DNA of 64,000 nt, taken from contig JAFUBT010000009.1 in assembly GCA_017460065.1 (NCBI GenBank), positions 19,906 through 83,905 of the forward strand, written 5' to 3'. This DNA comes from Candidatus Saccharimonadota bacterium (GTDB lineage: Bacteria > Patescibacteriota > Saccharimonadia > Saccharimonadales > Saccharimonadaceae). The number at the start of each line of letters is the position of its first letter. Within the stretch, counting starts at the first letter, position 1. The position numbers and the translations under genes were made by a program. The notes beneath the pieces were generated by a model. That model worked only from the letters and a program-made list of their open reading frames with translations, was not told the origin of the DNA and ran no database searches. Positions 44,491 to 51,296 of the stretch are shown here, piece after piece.

Positions 44491-45689
44491 TGCGCAAGCA
44501 TCGCGTCGATACAGTGCTAGTTGTGCTCGTGGTGCTGTTTTTTGCTTTTGGCTTACTAATGATGTATGCGATTGGCCCGCGCGTGGCTTTGGCGGAGGGG
44601 CGGCCAGAGAATAGCTATTTTGTGGGGCACGTACGTTCGATTGCGATGGCGGTAGCAGCGTTGTTGCTGGGCGCTATAGTGATTTGGCGTGGGAAAATTG
44701 CGACTTTTGTTAAAGAGCATCGGACGCAATTGATTAAAGGCTTATTGTATGCAGCTTTATTGTTGAATTTATATGCGGCAGCAGGGCGATGGGGCTTGCC
44801 TTTGACGCACTGTGAATTGGGGGCTTGTCGTTGGTTAAATATCGGGTTCAGCTTCCAACCTTCGGAGTTATTGAAAGTAGCGATGACTTTGTATATGGCG
44901 TGGTTAATTGGCGATCGCAAAACTAAGGGTACCTACGGTAAGGCGGAGTTTTGGGTGCCGGTGGCTTGTTACGCTTTGGCGGTGGTTTTTATTGTAGGTT
45001 TTTTGCAAAAAGATTTGGGTAACACTGTAGTAACCTTGTTTGTGATGGCGGTGATGACTTTTGTGGCGGGAATTACGTGGCGCCAATTCGCGATTTTAGC
45101 GGCGACTGCTATAGTAGCGCTGTTTGCTTTAATGAATTTTGGCGATTCGGCGCACCGCGAGGAACGGATGAGCAGCTTTCTGAACGGCAGTTATCATGGC
45201 GATAATGCTTTAGTTAGTTTCGGCACGGGTGGATTGACTGGTGTGGGGATTGGCAATAGCGTGTCGGCGACTGGTTATTTGCCGGAGGCGATATCCGATT
45301 CGATCTATCCTATTATCGGTGAGATATTCGGCTATTTTGGAGCGATGGCGGTGCTGCTGTGCTATGTATTAATGTTGTCGAGGATTTTGGCGGTGGCGCA
45401 CCGTAGTGAGGCGACAGAGGACAGAATGGTGGCTTTGGGGCTGTTCGCCTGGATTTTGGCGCATGTTATAATGCACATAGGAGGCATGACCGGCTTAATA
45501 CCGATGAAGGGTACGACTTTGCCTTTCTTGAGTTACGGTGGTTCAAGCTTAATGTGTCTGGCCTTTGTGTATGGTATAGTTTTGCAGAAATCGTGTTGGA
45601 CAAAAAGGGAAGATATAAACCATGAAAATTCTGGTAGTAGGGGGCGGCAGTGGGGGACACGTTACACCGGTCATCGCCGTAGTGCGTGA
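44490..45689 (+). CDS. ftsW: Septal peptidoglycan polymerase FtsW (SEDS family)
   Basis: This SEDS glycosyltransferase polymerises lipid II together with FtsI. The 399-aa protein shows CRWLNIGFSFQPSELLKVAM, the long outer loop, IYPIIGEIFGYFGAM and GLIPMKGTTLPFLSYGGSS. I use the ATG that overlaps the mraY stop. The last 68 nt overlap the start of murG in another frame, so its hydrophilic C-terminal tail (SCWTKREDINHE onward) is shaped by the murG start region. Confidence 0.94.
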   Translation: MRKHRVDTVLVVLVVLFFAFGLLMMYAIGPRVALAEGRPENSYFVGHVRSIAMAVAALLLGAIVIWRGKIATFVKEHRTQLIKGLLYAALLLNLYAAAGRWGLPLTHCELGACRWLNIGFSFQPSELLKVAMTLYMAWLIGDRKTKGTYGKAEFWVPVACYALAVVFIVGFLQKDLGNTVVTLFVMAVMTFVAGITWRQFAILAATAIVALFALMNFGDSAHREERMSSFLNGSYHGDNALVSFGTGGLTGVGIGNSVSATGYLPEAISDSIYPIIGEIFGYFGAMAVLLCYVLMLSRILAVAHRSEATEDRMVALGLFAWILAHVIMHIGGMTGLIPMKGTTLPFLSYGGSSLMCLAFVYGIVLQKSCWTKREDINHENSGSRGRQWGTRYTGHRRSA

Positions 45690-46839
45690 AATTTGGCAAC
45701 AACGGCCGCGGGCAAAGATTGAGTTTTGGACTGATAAGAAATACCTGAAGAACGTCAGGAAACTAGCGTTTGAAAACGACATGACGGCACTGCGAGTGCG
45801 CAAAATATCTGCCGGAAAACTGCGCCGATATACGAATTTTACTTTCGTGACTTATTTGCAACATTTTGACGTTGTACTGCGTAATGTGGCGGACTTTTTC
45901 CGCATTGTGTTGGGTTTATTGCAGAGCTTTTGGCGGCTATGGCGAAAAACGGAACGGCCGGATGTAATTTTTCTAAAAGGCGGCTACGTGTGTCTACCAG
46001 TTGGCTTAGTGGCGCGTGTATTGCGGATTCCTTACGTGATTCATGATAGCGACGCGGTACCTGGTCTAACGAACCGTATGTTGTCGAAACATGCGACGAA
46101 AATCGCCACTGGCATGCCGCTTAAATACTATAATTACCCAGAGGATAAAGCGGTTTGGACGGGGATACCGATTAATAATGAATTCCATCCGGCGAGCGAG
46201 AGCCGTCAGCGTGCCTACAAAAAAGAGTTGGGCTTTGCGGCCGACGAGCTGTTGCTAGTTGTGACGGGCGGTAGTTTGGGGGCGGAGCATATTAATTTGG
46301 CTGTGGCAGAGATTTTGCCGGAATTATTAAAAATTACTAATGTATTGTTGGTGGCAGGGCGCGAGCGGTATCCTGAAATGCTTGATTTGAAAGAATACGA
46401 AAAATGGGAAGAAGGTGAACTGAAAAGCGGTTTTCGGATGTTGGAGTTTTCGGCAGAAATGTGGAAGTTATTTGGTGCAGCAGATGTGGTGGTGAGCAGG
46501 GCGGGAGCTTCGACGATGACCGAACTGTCGAGTATGGCAAAAGCGGTGATTATGGTGCCGAACTATAAATTGCCAGGCTACCATCAAGTGAAAAATGCCG
46601 AGACTTACGCCGAAGAAAAGGCGGCTCTAGTGGTGGGCGACGAGGAAATGCATCAAGATGCGCAGGTTTTGCTGAAGGCGATTCGGAGCTTGATAAAGAA
46701 CGAGCAAAAACGTGCGCAGTTGGCCGAAAATTTACGTAAGTTTTCCAAAGAACACGCGGCAAAGAACCTAGCAGACATTGTGCTTGATGTTGCAGCCAAA
46801 GTGACGGCAGATGCGGCGAACGGGGCAGGGCGGGGCTAG
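45622..46839 (+). CDS. murG: UDP-GlcNAc transferase MurG
   Basis: MurG converts lipid I to lipid II. The 405-aa chain is slightly long. Family motifs are the N-terminal VGGGSGGHVTPVIAV, the VIHDSDAVPGLTNR region (usually HExNxxxGxxNK), GGSLGAEHIN and VVSRAGASTMTEL. The start lies 68 nt inside ftsW, with an AAAAAGGGAAG Shine-Dalgarno. The normal next genes murC, murB and ftsQ-A-Z are not here; a tRNA and glycolysis genes follow. Confidence 0.95.
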   Translation: MKILVVGGGSGGHVTPVIAVVREIWQQRPRAKIEFWTDKKYLKNVRKLAFENDMTALRVRKISAGKLRRYTNFTFVTYLQHFDVVLRNVADFFRIVLGLLQSFWRLWRKTERPDVIFLKGGYVCLPVGLVARVLRIPYVIHDSDAVPGLTNRMLSKHATKIATGMPLKYYNYPEDKAVWTGIPINNEFHPASESRQRAYKKELGFAADELLLVVTGGSLGAEHINLAVAEILPELLKITNVLLVAGRERYPEMLDLKEYEKWEEGELKSGFRMLEFSAEMWKLFGAADVVVSRAGASTMTELSSMAKAVIMVPNYKLPGYHQVKNAETYAEEKAALVVGDEEMHQDAQVLLKAIRSLIKNEQKRAQLAENLRKFSKEHAAKNLADIVLDVAAKVTADAANGAGRG

Positions 46840-46843
46840 CCGC

Positions 46844-46872
46844 TTGTGCAAATACTGGCATTATGCTAAAAT
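46844..46872 (+). promoter_or_regulatory. Promoter of tRNA-Glu(UUC)
   Basis: TTGTGC (46844-46849), 17 bp, TGC-extended TAAAAT (46867-46872). Confidence 0.68.
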
Positions 46873-46881
46873 GTGTCTACT

Positions 46882-46957
46882 GGTCACGTCGTCTAGTGGT
46901 TAGGACTCCAGGTTTTCATCCTGGCAATCGAGGGTTCGAATCCCTCCGTGATCACCA
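46882..46957 (+). tRNA. tRNA-Glu (anticodon UUC)
   Basis: Acceptor GGTCACG / CGTGATC, anticodon stem CCAGG / CCTGG with loop TTTTCAT giving UUC, T loop TTCGAAT, CCA encoded. Confidence 0.95.
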
Positions 46958-46970
46958 TTTTAGCTTTGAA

Positions 46971-46995
46971 AATACCCCACTTTGGGGTATTTTTG
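46971..46995 (+). terminator. Terminator after tRNA-Glu
   Basis: AATACCCCA (46971-46979), a 3-nt loop, TGGGGTATT (46983-46991), then T. Confidence 0.88.
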
Positions 46996-47031
46996 TTTAT
47001 GCTTTTGCTTATCTGGGGTATAATTAAAAGC

Positions 47032-48465
47032 ATGAGCAAATTATTTAAACGTACGAAGATCCTAGCGACAGTAGGCCCGTCCATTTTTGATGAGGAGAAG
47101 CTCAAGGAAATGGTTTACGCGGGAGCCAACGGTTTTCGGTTGAATTTCAGCCATGGGACATACGATGAGCGTGATCGACAAATTAAAATTATCCGCAAAT
47201 ATGCCATGGAGCGTGGTAAGTCTGTGGCGATCTTGCAGGATTTGCAAGGGCCAAAAATCCGTTTGGGCGATGTCAAGGATAATCATTATGATGTGAAAGC
47301 TGGCGACGAGCTAATTCTGGATTTCGCTTGCAAAGAGCACGATGGCGGCAATGTGTTGCCCGTGCAGTATAATCTCGCCGAGAAAGTGAAGGTTGGTGAA
47401 CCTGTGCTGTTGTTTGACGGCAAAATCGAAGGCGTGATGACCGAACAGACGTCAAAAACCGCCATTAAAATTAAAGTGGAAAACGACGGTTTCGTGATGA
47501 GCCGCAAAGGTATTAATTTGCCAGATACCGACATGGGTGGCGATATTATTACCGAGAAAGATATGGCGGATATCGAATTTGGCGCAAGTCGTGATTTTGA
47601 TTACGTAGCAATGAGCTTTATTCAGTCGGCAGAGGATGTCGAACACCTGCGCCAGATTATGGTTTCTTATGGTTCGACAGCGCGAATTATTGCCAAGATT
47701 GAGACCAAGAAAGCAGTGATGGATGACGAGGTCTTGGAAGAAATCGTGAAAGCGGCGGACGGTATCATGGTGGCGCGAGGCGATTTAGCGTACGAAGCGG
47801 GCGCCGAGATTGTGCCAGTAGTGCAGCGAAAACTAATTGCAATGTGTCGTCAGCATGCTAAGTTGTGCATCGTAGCGACGCAAATGATGGGCAGTATGGT
47901 AGACAACCCGCGCCCGACACGTGCGGAAGTTTCCGACGTAGCAACGGCAGTGTTGTTAGGCACAGATGCCGTAATGCTCTCGGATGAGACCGCAAACGGC
48001 AAATACCCCGTCGAGACGGTGCGCGAAATGAAGAATGTGATTTTGTATACACAGTCTCACTCCAAAATTACCCCACTAGATAAAGAAGTGACAGGTGAGT
48101 ACGTCAATTATGATGCGATTGCGCAGGCTGTAGTGCAGCTGGCGGATAAGGTGGAGGCTGATTTGATTGCAGTCGGCACGCGCACGGGCTCCACTGCGGA
48201 CGCTATTGCGGCGCAGCGGCCAAATGTGCCGATCATTTCGGTAACTAGTAATCCGCGAGTGGCTGGCCAGTTGGCGTTGACTTATGCTAACACCGCTTAT
48301 GTGCGCCCATATGCTGAAAATTACGTTGTTGAGTTAGTGCAAGAGTTGAAGGGGAGTGGCTATTTGAAGCCGAAGGACGATAAAAAGGATTTGACGGTAG
48401 TTTACGTTTCTGGCTTGCGCGACGAAGAGGGTGGTACAAACCGGATTGAAATTAGGAAAATTTAA
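47032..48465 (+). CDS. pyk: Pyruvate kinase
   Basis: Pyk makes ATP and pyruvate from PEP. The 477-aa chain is full length: KILATVGPSIFDEEK, GFRLNFSHG, LQDLQGPKIR, the active-site IIAKIETKKAV, GIMVARGDLAYE and the allosteric C domain (VGTRTGSTADAIAAQRP). The upstream frame is open from 46948, but that would run through a terminator; TATAAT at 47019-47024 is 7 nt before this ATG. pgk follows after 29 nt. Confidence 0.97.
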   Translation: MSKLFKRTKILATVGPSIFDEEKLKEMVYAGANGFRLNFSHGTYDERDRQIKIIRKYAMERGKSVAILQDLQGPKIRLGDVKDNHYDVKAGDELILDFACKEHDGGNVLPVQYNLAEKVKVGEPVLLFDGKIEGVMTEQTSKTAIKIKVENDGFVMSRKGINLPDTDMGGDIITEKDMADIEFGASRDFDYVAMSFIQSAEDVEHLRQIMVSYGSTARIIAKIETKKAVMDDEVLEEIVKAADGIMVARGDLAYEAGAEIVPVVQRKLIAMCRQHAKLCIVATQMMGSMVDNPRPTRAEVSDVATAVLLGTDAVMLSDETANGKYPVETVREMKNVILYTQSHSKITPLDKEVTGEYVNYDAIAQAVVQLADKVEADLIAVGTRTGSTADAIAAQRPNVPIISVTSNPRVAGQLALTYANTAYVRPYAENYVVELVQELKGSGYLKPKDDKKDLTVVYVSGLRDEEGGTNRIEIRKI

Positions 48466-48494
48466 TCGGCAATAGAAGGGGAGAGAAGAGCGCA

Positions 48495-49577
48495 ATGAGC
48501 TTTCGAAAACTGACAATTCGTGACGTGGACTGGGGCGGCAAAACTGCTTTAGTGCGCGTTGATTATAACGTGCCGATTCGAGATGGTGAGGTTGCCGAGG
48601 ATATGCGAATTCGAGCAAGCTTGCCGACAATTGAGTATCTTTTGACGCATGGTGCCAACAAGGTCATCTTGTTGTCACACCTGGGGCGGCCAGAAGGGCA
48701 GGCGAAAGCGGAATTTTCGCTGAAACCGGCCGCAAAACGTTTGGCTCTATTGTTAACTGGTTTTGGCCCGGTAAGTTTCTTGGATACGGCGGTAGGCGAA
48801 AAGGTGAAACCGGTTGTTGATAGCTTGCCGAACGGCGCCGTTTTGGTGTTAGAGAACTTGCGATTTTCCCCCGCCGAAGAGGCGAACGATGAAGCTTTTG
48901 CGCGACAAATTGTGGCCGAGACCGGTGCGGATGTTTTCGTGCAAGACGGCTTTGCGGTGATTCATCGAGCGCACGCTTCGACCGATGCCATTGCGCGTCT
49001 GCTGCCGGCGGTAGCTGGCCTACTGGTCGAGAAGGAAGTAATGCATTTGGAGGGCGCGATTGCGCAGCCGGAACACCCAGTTTTGGTGATAGTAGGCGGC
49101 GCAAAAGTTGCCGACAAAACACCATTGATTGAGCGTTTCTTGCCAATTGCAGACAATATTGCAGTGGGCGGAAAGATTGCGGCCGACGGGTATACGGCGA
49201 CGGATCCGAAGATTTTTGTCGCAAAGGGCTTTGCCGAGAATGCGGACGGCGCAAAGTTGGATATTGATGCAGCCAGCGCTACCCAGATTGTCTCGATGAT
49301 CCAGGCGGCAAAGACGATAGTCTGGAATGGTACGATGGGCATGACAGAGGAGGCGGAATTCTCGCGGGGGTCTCAGTTGATTGCAGAAGCCATGGGGCGT
49401 TTGGGTGCCGACGTGAAGACGATTATTGGGGGCGGCGATACAGCTGGCTATGTTGAATCTTTGATGCGTAAGGATGCTAGTTTGCATTATAGTTTAGTGT
49501 CGACGGGCGGCGGCGCGAGTCTTGAGTTGTTATCTGGCAAAACTTTACCGGGCTTAGAAGTATTGCAAAATCGTTAA
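48495..49577 (+). CDS. pgk: Phosphoglycerate kinase
   Basis: Pgk makes ATP from 1,3-bisphosphoglycerate. The 360-aa chain is about 30 residues shorter than usual. Family blocks are visible: ALVRVDYNVPI, ILLSHLGRPEGQ, LVLENLRFSPAE, VIVGGAKVADKTP, IVWNGTMGMTE and GGGDTAGYV then VSTGGGASLELL. The usual EFxxF-type segment reads MTEEAEFSRG. It has a GGGGAGAGAAG Shine-Dalgarno and shares the pyk transcript. Confidence 0.95.
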   Translation: MSFRKLTIRDVDWGGKTALVRVDYNVPIRDGEVAEDMRIRASLPTIEYLLTHGANKVILLSHLGRPEGQAKAEFSLKPAAKRLALLLTGFGPVSFLDTAVGEKVKPVVDSLPNGAVLVLENLRFSPAEEANDEAFARQIVAETGADVFVQDGFAVIHRAHASTDAIARLLPAVAGLLVEKEVMHLEGAIAQPEHPVLVIVGGAKVADKTPLIERFLPIADNIAVGGKIAADGYTATDPKIFVAKGFAENADGAKLDIDAASATQIVSMIQAAKTIVWNGTMGMTEEAEFSRGSQLIAEAMGRLGADVKTIIGGGDTAGYVESLMRKDASLHYSLVSTGGGASLELLSGKTLPGLEVLQNR

Positions 49578-49579
49578 TT

Positions 49580-50203
49580 ATGAAGAAGAGTAGGCGAGGC
49601 GAGCGAGAAGCTGACGGAGTAGGGCAGAATCTTGCGCGACGGCGCAAGAAGCAGGCTCAGAGTGACAAATTTCGCGTTGGCTACACGATTGCTGGGGAAA
49701 GTCGGCAGAAACGCCAGGCGGAGCTGGAGCGAACGCGGGCGCACAAAAAGAAGCAGCGACGTAATCGTATCGCAGTAGCAATTGCCAGCTTATTGCTAGT
49801 GGCTTTAGTGGCAGCGATTACGACGGTTTCGATTCATGTGGCACAGCAACGCGAAGAGGAGCGGAAGGCTGAAATTGAAGAGGCTTTGACGCCGACGGTG
49901 CCAATTATTGATGAAAATGCTAGCAAGTCCATATCAACGCGGGTGACCGAGTTTGTAGCGCAATTAGAGCAGGCGGCGGCGAGCTATGGCCTGACGGTGG
50001 AGCGCGTTGTACTACCGTTCCAAAAGGCGCGTGAAGTGCACGTTTATTTGATGAATCATGCTGAATATTACAAAATGACAATTGATCGGGGCAGTGCGGT
50101 GCAAGCTGAGGATATGTCGCACATGGTGAACTATTTGGTTGAGCATGAGATTAATTGCGAATACGTAGACTTGCGGGTGAAGGGCAGAGCGTACTACAAG
50201 TAG
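49580..50203 (+). CDS. Single-pass membrane protein, possibly FtsQ/DivIB-like
   Basis: The gene starts 2 nt after the pgk stop. The 207-aa product has about 60 very basic cytoplasmic residues, one membrane helix (about 63-87) and an extracytoplasmic part of about 115 residues. The end, EYVDLRVKGRAYYK, resembles the DLR-containing C-terminus of FtsQ/DivIB. The POTRA domain is not clear and the protein is short, so the assignment is weak. FtsQ would fit with the FtsL, FtsI and FtsW encoded just upstream. Confidence 0.5.
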   Translation: MKKSRRGEREADGVGQNLARRRKKQAQSDKFRVGYTIAGESRQKRQAELERTRAHKKKQRRNRIAVAIASLLLVALVAAITTVSIHVAQQREEERKAEIEEALTPTVPIIDENASKSISTRVTEFVAQLEQAAASYGLTVERVVLPFQKAREVHVYLMNHAEYYKMTIDRGSAVQAEDMSHMVNYLVEHEINCEYVDLRVKGRAYYK

Positions 50204-51206
50204 GGGCCGCGCACTGTTGCGCACTGTTGTGTTGTTCGGTTTTTGTTCGGTGCGTGTTTGGTGGGACGTGGAGCGGTGTAGTGTGGGCGACTGTTGTGGC
50301 CAGAATTTTTTGGGGCGAGGTGAGGGCGGAGGAGCGCAAAAAAACAAAACGTGAAATTTGTCAAATTCGAATTGATTTCACGGGGCAAAATATGTTGTAA
50401 TATGTGTCGTAACAGGGGTAATTACGTGAATGTTGTAAAAAAGTTGTCAAATGCCGCTGTGCTAGCCAGCGCTCTCATCGGAAGTGCTAGCGAGCTGTGT
50501 GCGTTTTTAGGAGCGCAGCCCCCTATCTGTTATTTGGTGGTTTTTGCTGGTAAAAATGCCGAAAAATGGCGACGTTTACAAGCAGTGCACTCTAGTTGCG
50601 GTGCGATCTATGGCTAATGGTTTGTCTGCTATATATAAGCAACCACGACTTGGTCGAATGTTATAAGTCGTAAAATATACATTGTGCGACATTAAAATTC
50701 TCGGCGAAAGTTGGTCGTCTATACGTCTCAAATTGGTTAATTTCTGGACTTTTACCCCTGTTATTGTGCCTCGCTCTGCTGATGATTGGGTTTTTGTGTG
50801 CTATTTTGTCATTTTGAATGTGTGTGCTATTTTGGGCGTGCCCTACAATTTTTGCTATGCTGTGTGTGGCGGTTTTTATGGACGAATTTTTATAATCATA
50901 ATTTGTTGCTGGTTGTATTTTTGCGCGTAAAACGTAAGGGTGTCATGATCGTGGCGATGCGGAAGAGCTAGTATCGTCCGGTGGCCTTACTAGGATACTT
51001 TGTTCGGTTTTGTTCGGTTTTAGAAAAAAGACAGGGGAAAAGTCGGGTGAAAACAGGGGGGCGCAGCGCTCTCCTCTGTTGATAAGAGGGGAGACGGCGC
51101 GTGTTGCTTGTGCTAATTTCGCGAATATGATTCAATTTAGATAGGCTAGTCGTCAAGTAGGAAGGGCGTGAGATAGATTAAGCGACCTTAGCGACGATAT
51201 ATTAAA
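50204..51206. other. 1-kb gene-free, T/G-rich tract with repeats
   Basis: No frame here looks like a protein: the longest ones are rich in Cys, Phe and Trp and have no proper start signals. The tract holds a tandem GCGCACTGTT (50209-50228), paired TTGTTCGG units at 50232-50250 and again at 51000-51017, a 14-nt direct repeat at 50795-50808 and 50821-50834, and a CTCTCCTCT / AGAGGGGAG hairpin near 51070-51095. The plus strand is strongly T- and G-rich. Confidence 0.6.
50408..50763 (+). ncRNA. Candidate structured RNA closed by a long-range helix
   Basis: TAACAGGGGTAA (50410-50421) is perfectly complementary to TTACCCCTGTTA (50752-50763), 330 nt away. TTGATT (50372-50377), 18 bp and TGTAAT (50396-50401) could start a plus-strand RNA right at the 5' arm. 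Inside are CGCTG / CAGCG (7-nt loop, near 50454) and ACGACTT / AAGTCGT (near 50647-50673) hairpins. It matches no RNA class I know. The call rests on pairing and a moderate promoter only. Confidence 0.35.
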
Positions 51207-51245
51207 CAAAATAAAGCTATACTCGACGGGTTGTAGCTTATTTTG
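51207..51245. terminator. Terminator-like dyad
   Basis: CAAAATAAAGCTA (51207-51219) pairs with TAGCTTATTTTG (51234-51245) with one bulge. It may end a plus-strand RNA or act as a second terminator for the ATPase gene. Confidence 0.5.
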
Positions 51246-51251
51246 TGGCAG

Positions 51252-51296
51252 AAAAATGCCTTCCTAAGGCCACAGGAGGCCCTAGGAGGCGTTTTT
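51252..51296 (-). terminator. Terminator of the TraG/VirD4-like gene
   Basis: GCCTTCCT (51258-51265) and AGGAGGC (51284-51290) pair, with an inner GGCC / GGCC stem and A/T tracts on both sides. On the minus strand it ends in ATTTTT. It overlaps the last codons of the gene. Confidence 0.75.

Noticed and set aside
50795..50834. CRISPR array
   Set aside because: Only two 14-nt copies with a 12-nt gap and no cas gene; no array-like repeat elsewhere in the window.
50155..50971. Four plus-strand frames of 60-88 codons in the noncoding tract
   Set aside because: Composition is rich in Cys, Phe and Trp, starts lack both Shine-Dalgarno and leaderless spacing, and they overlap each other; treated as chance frames.
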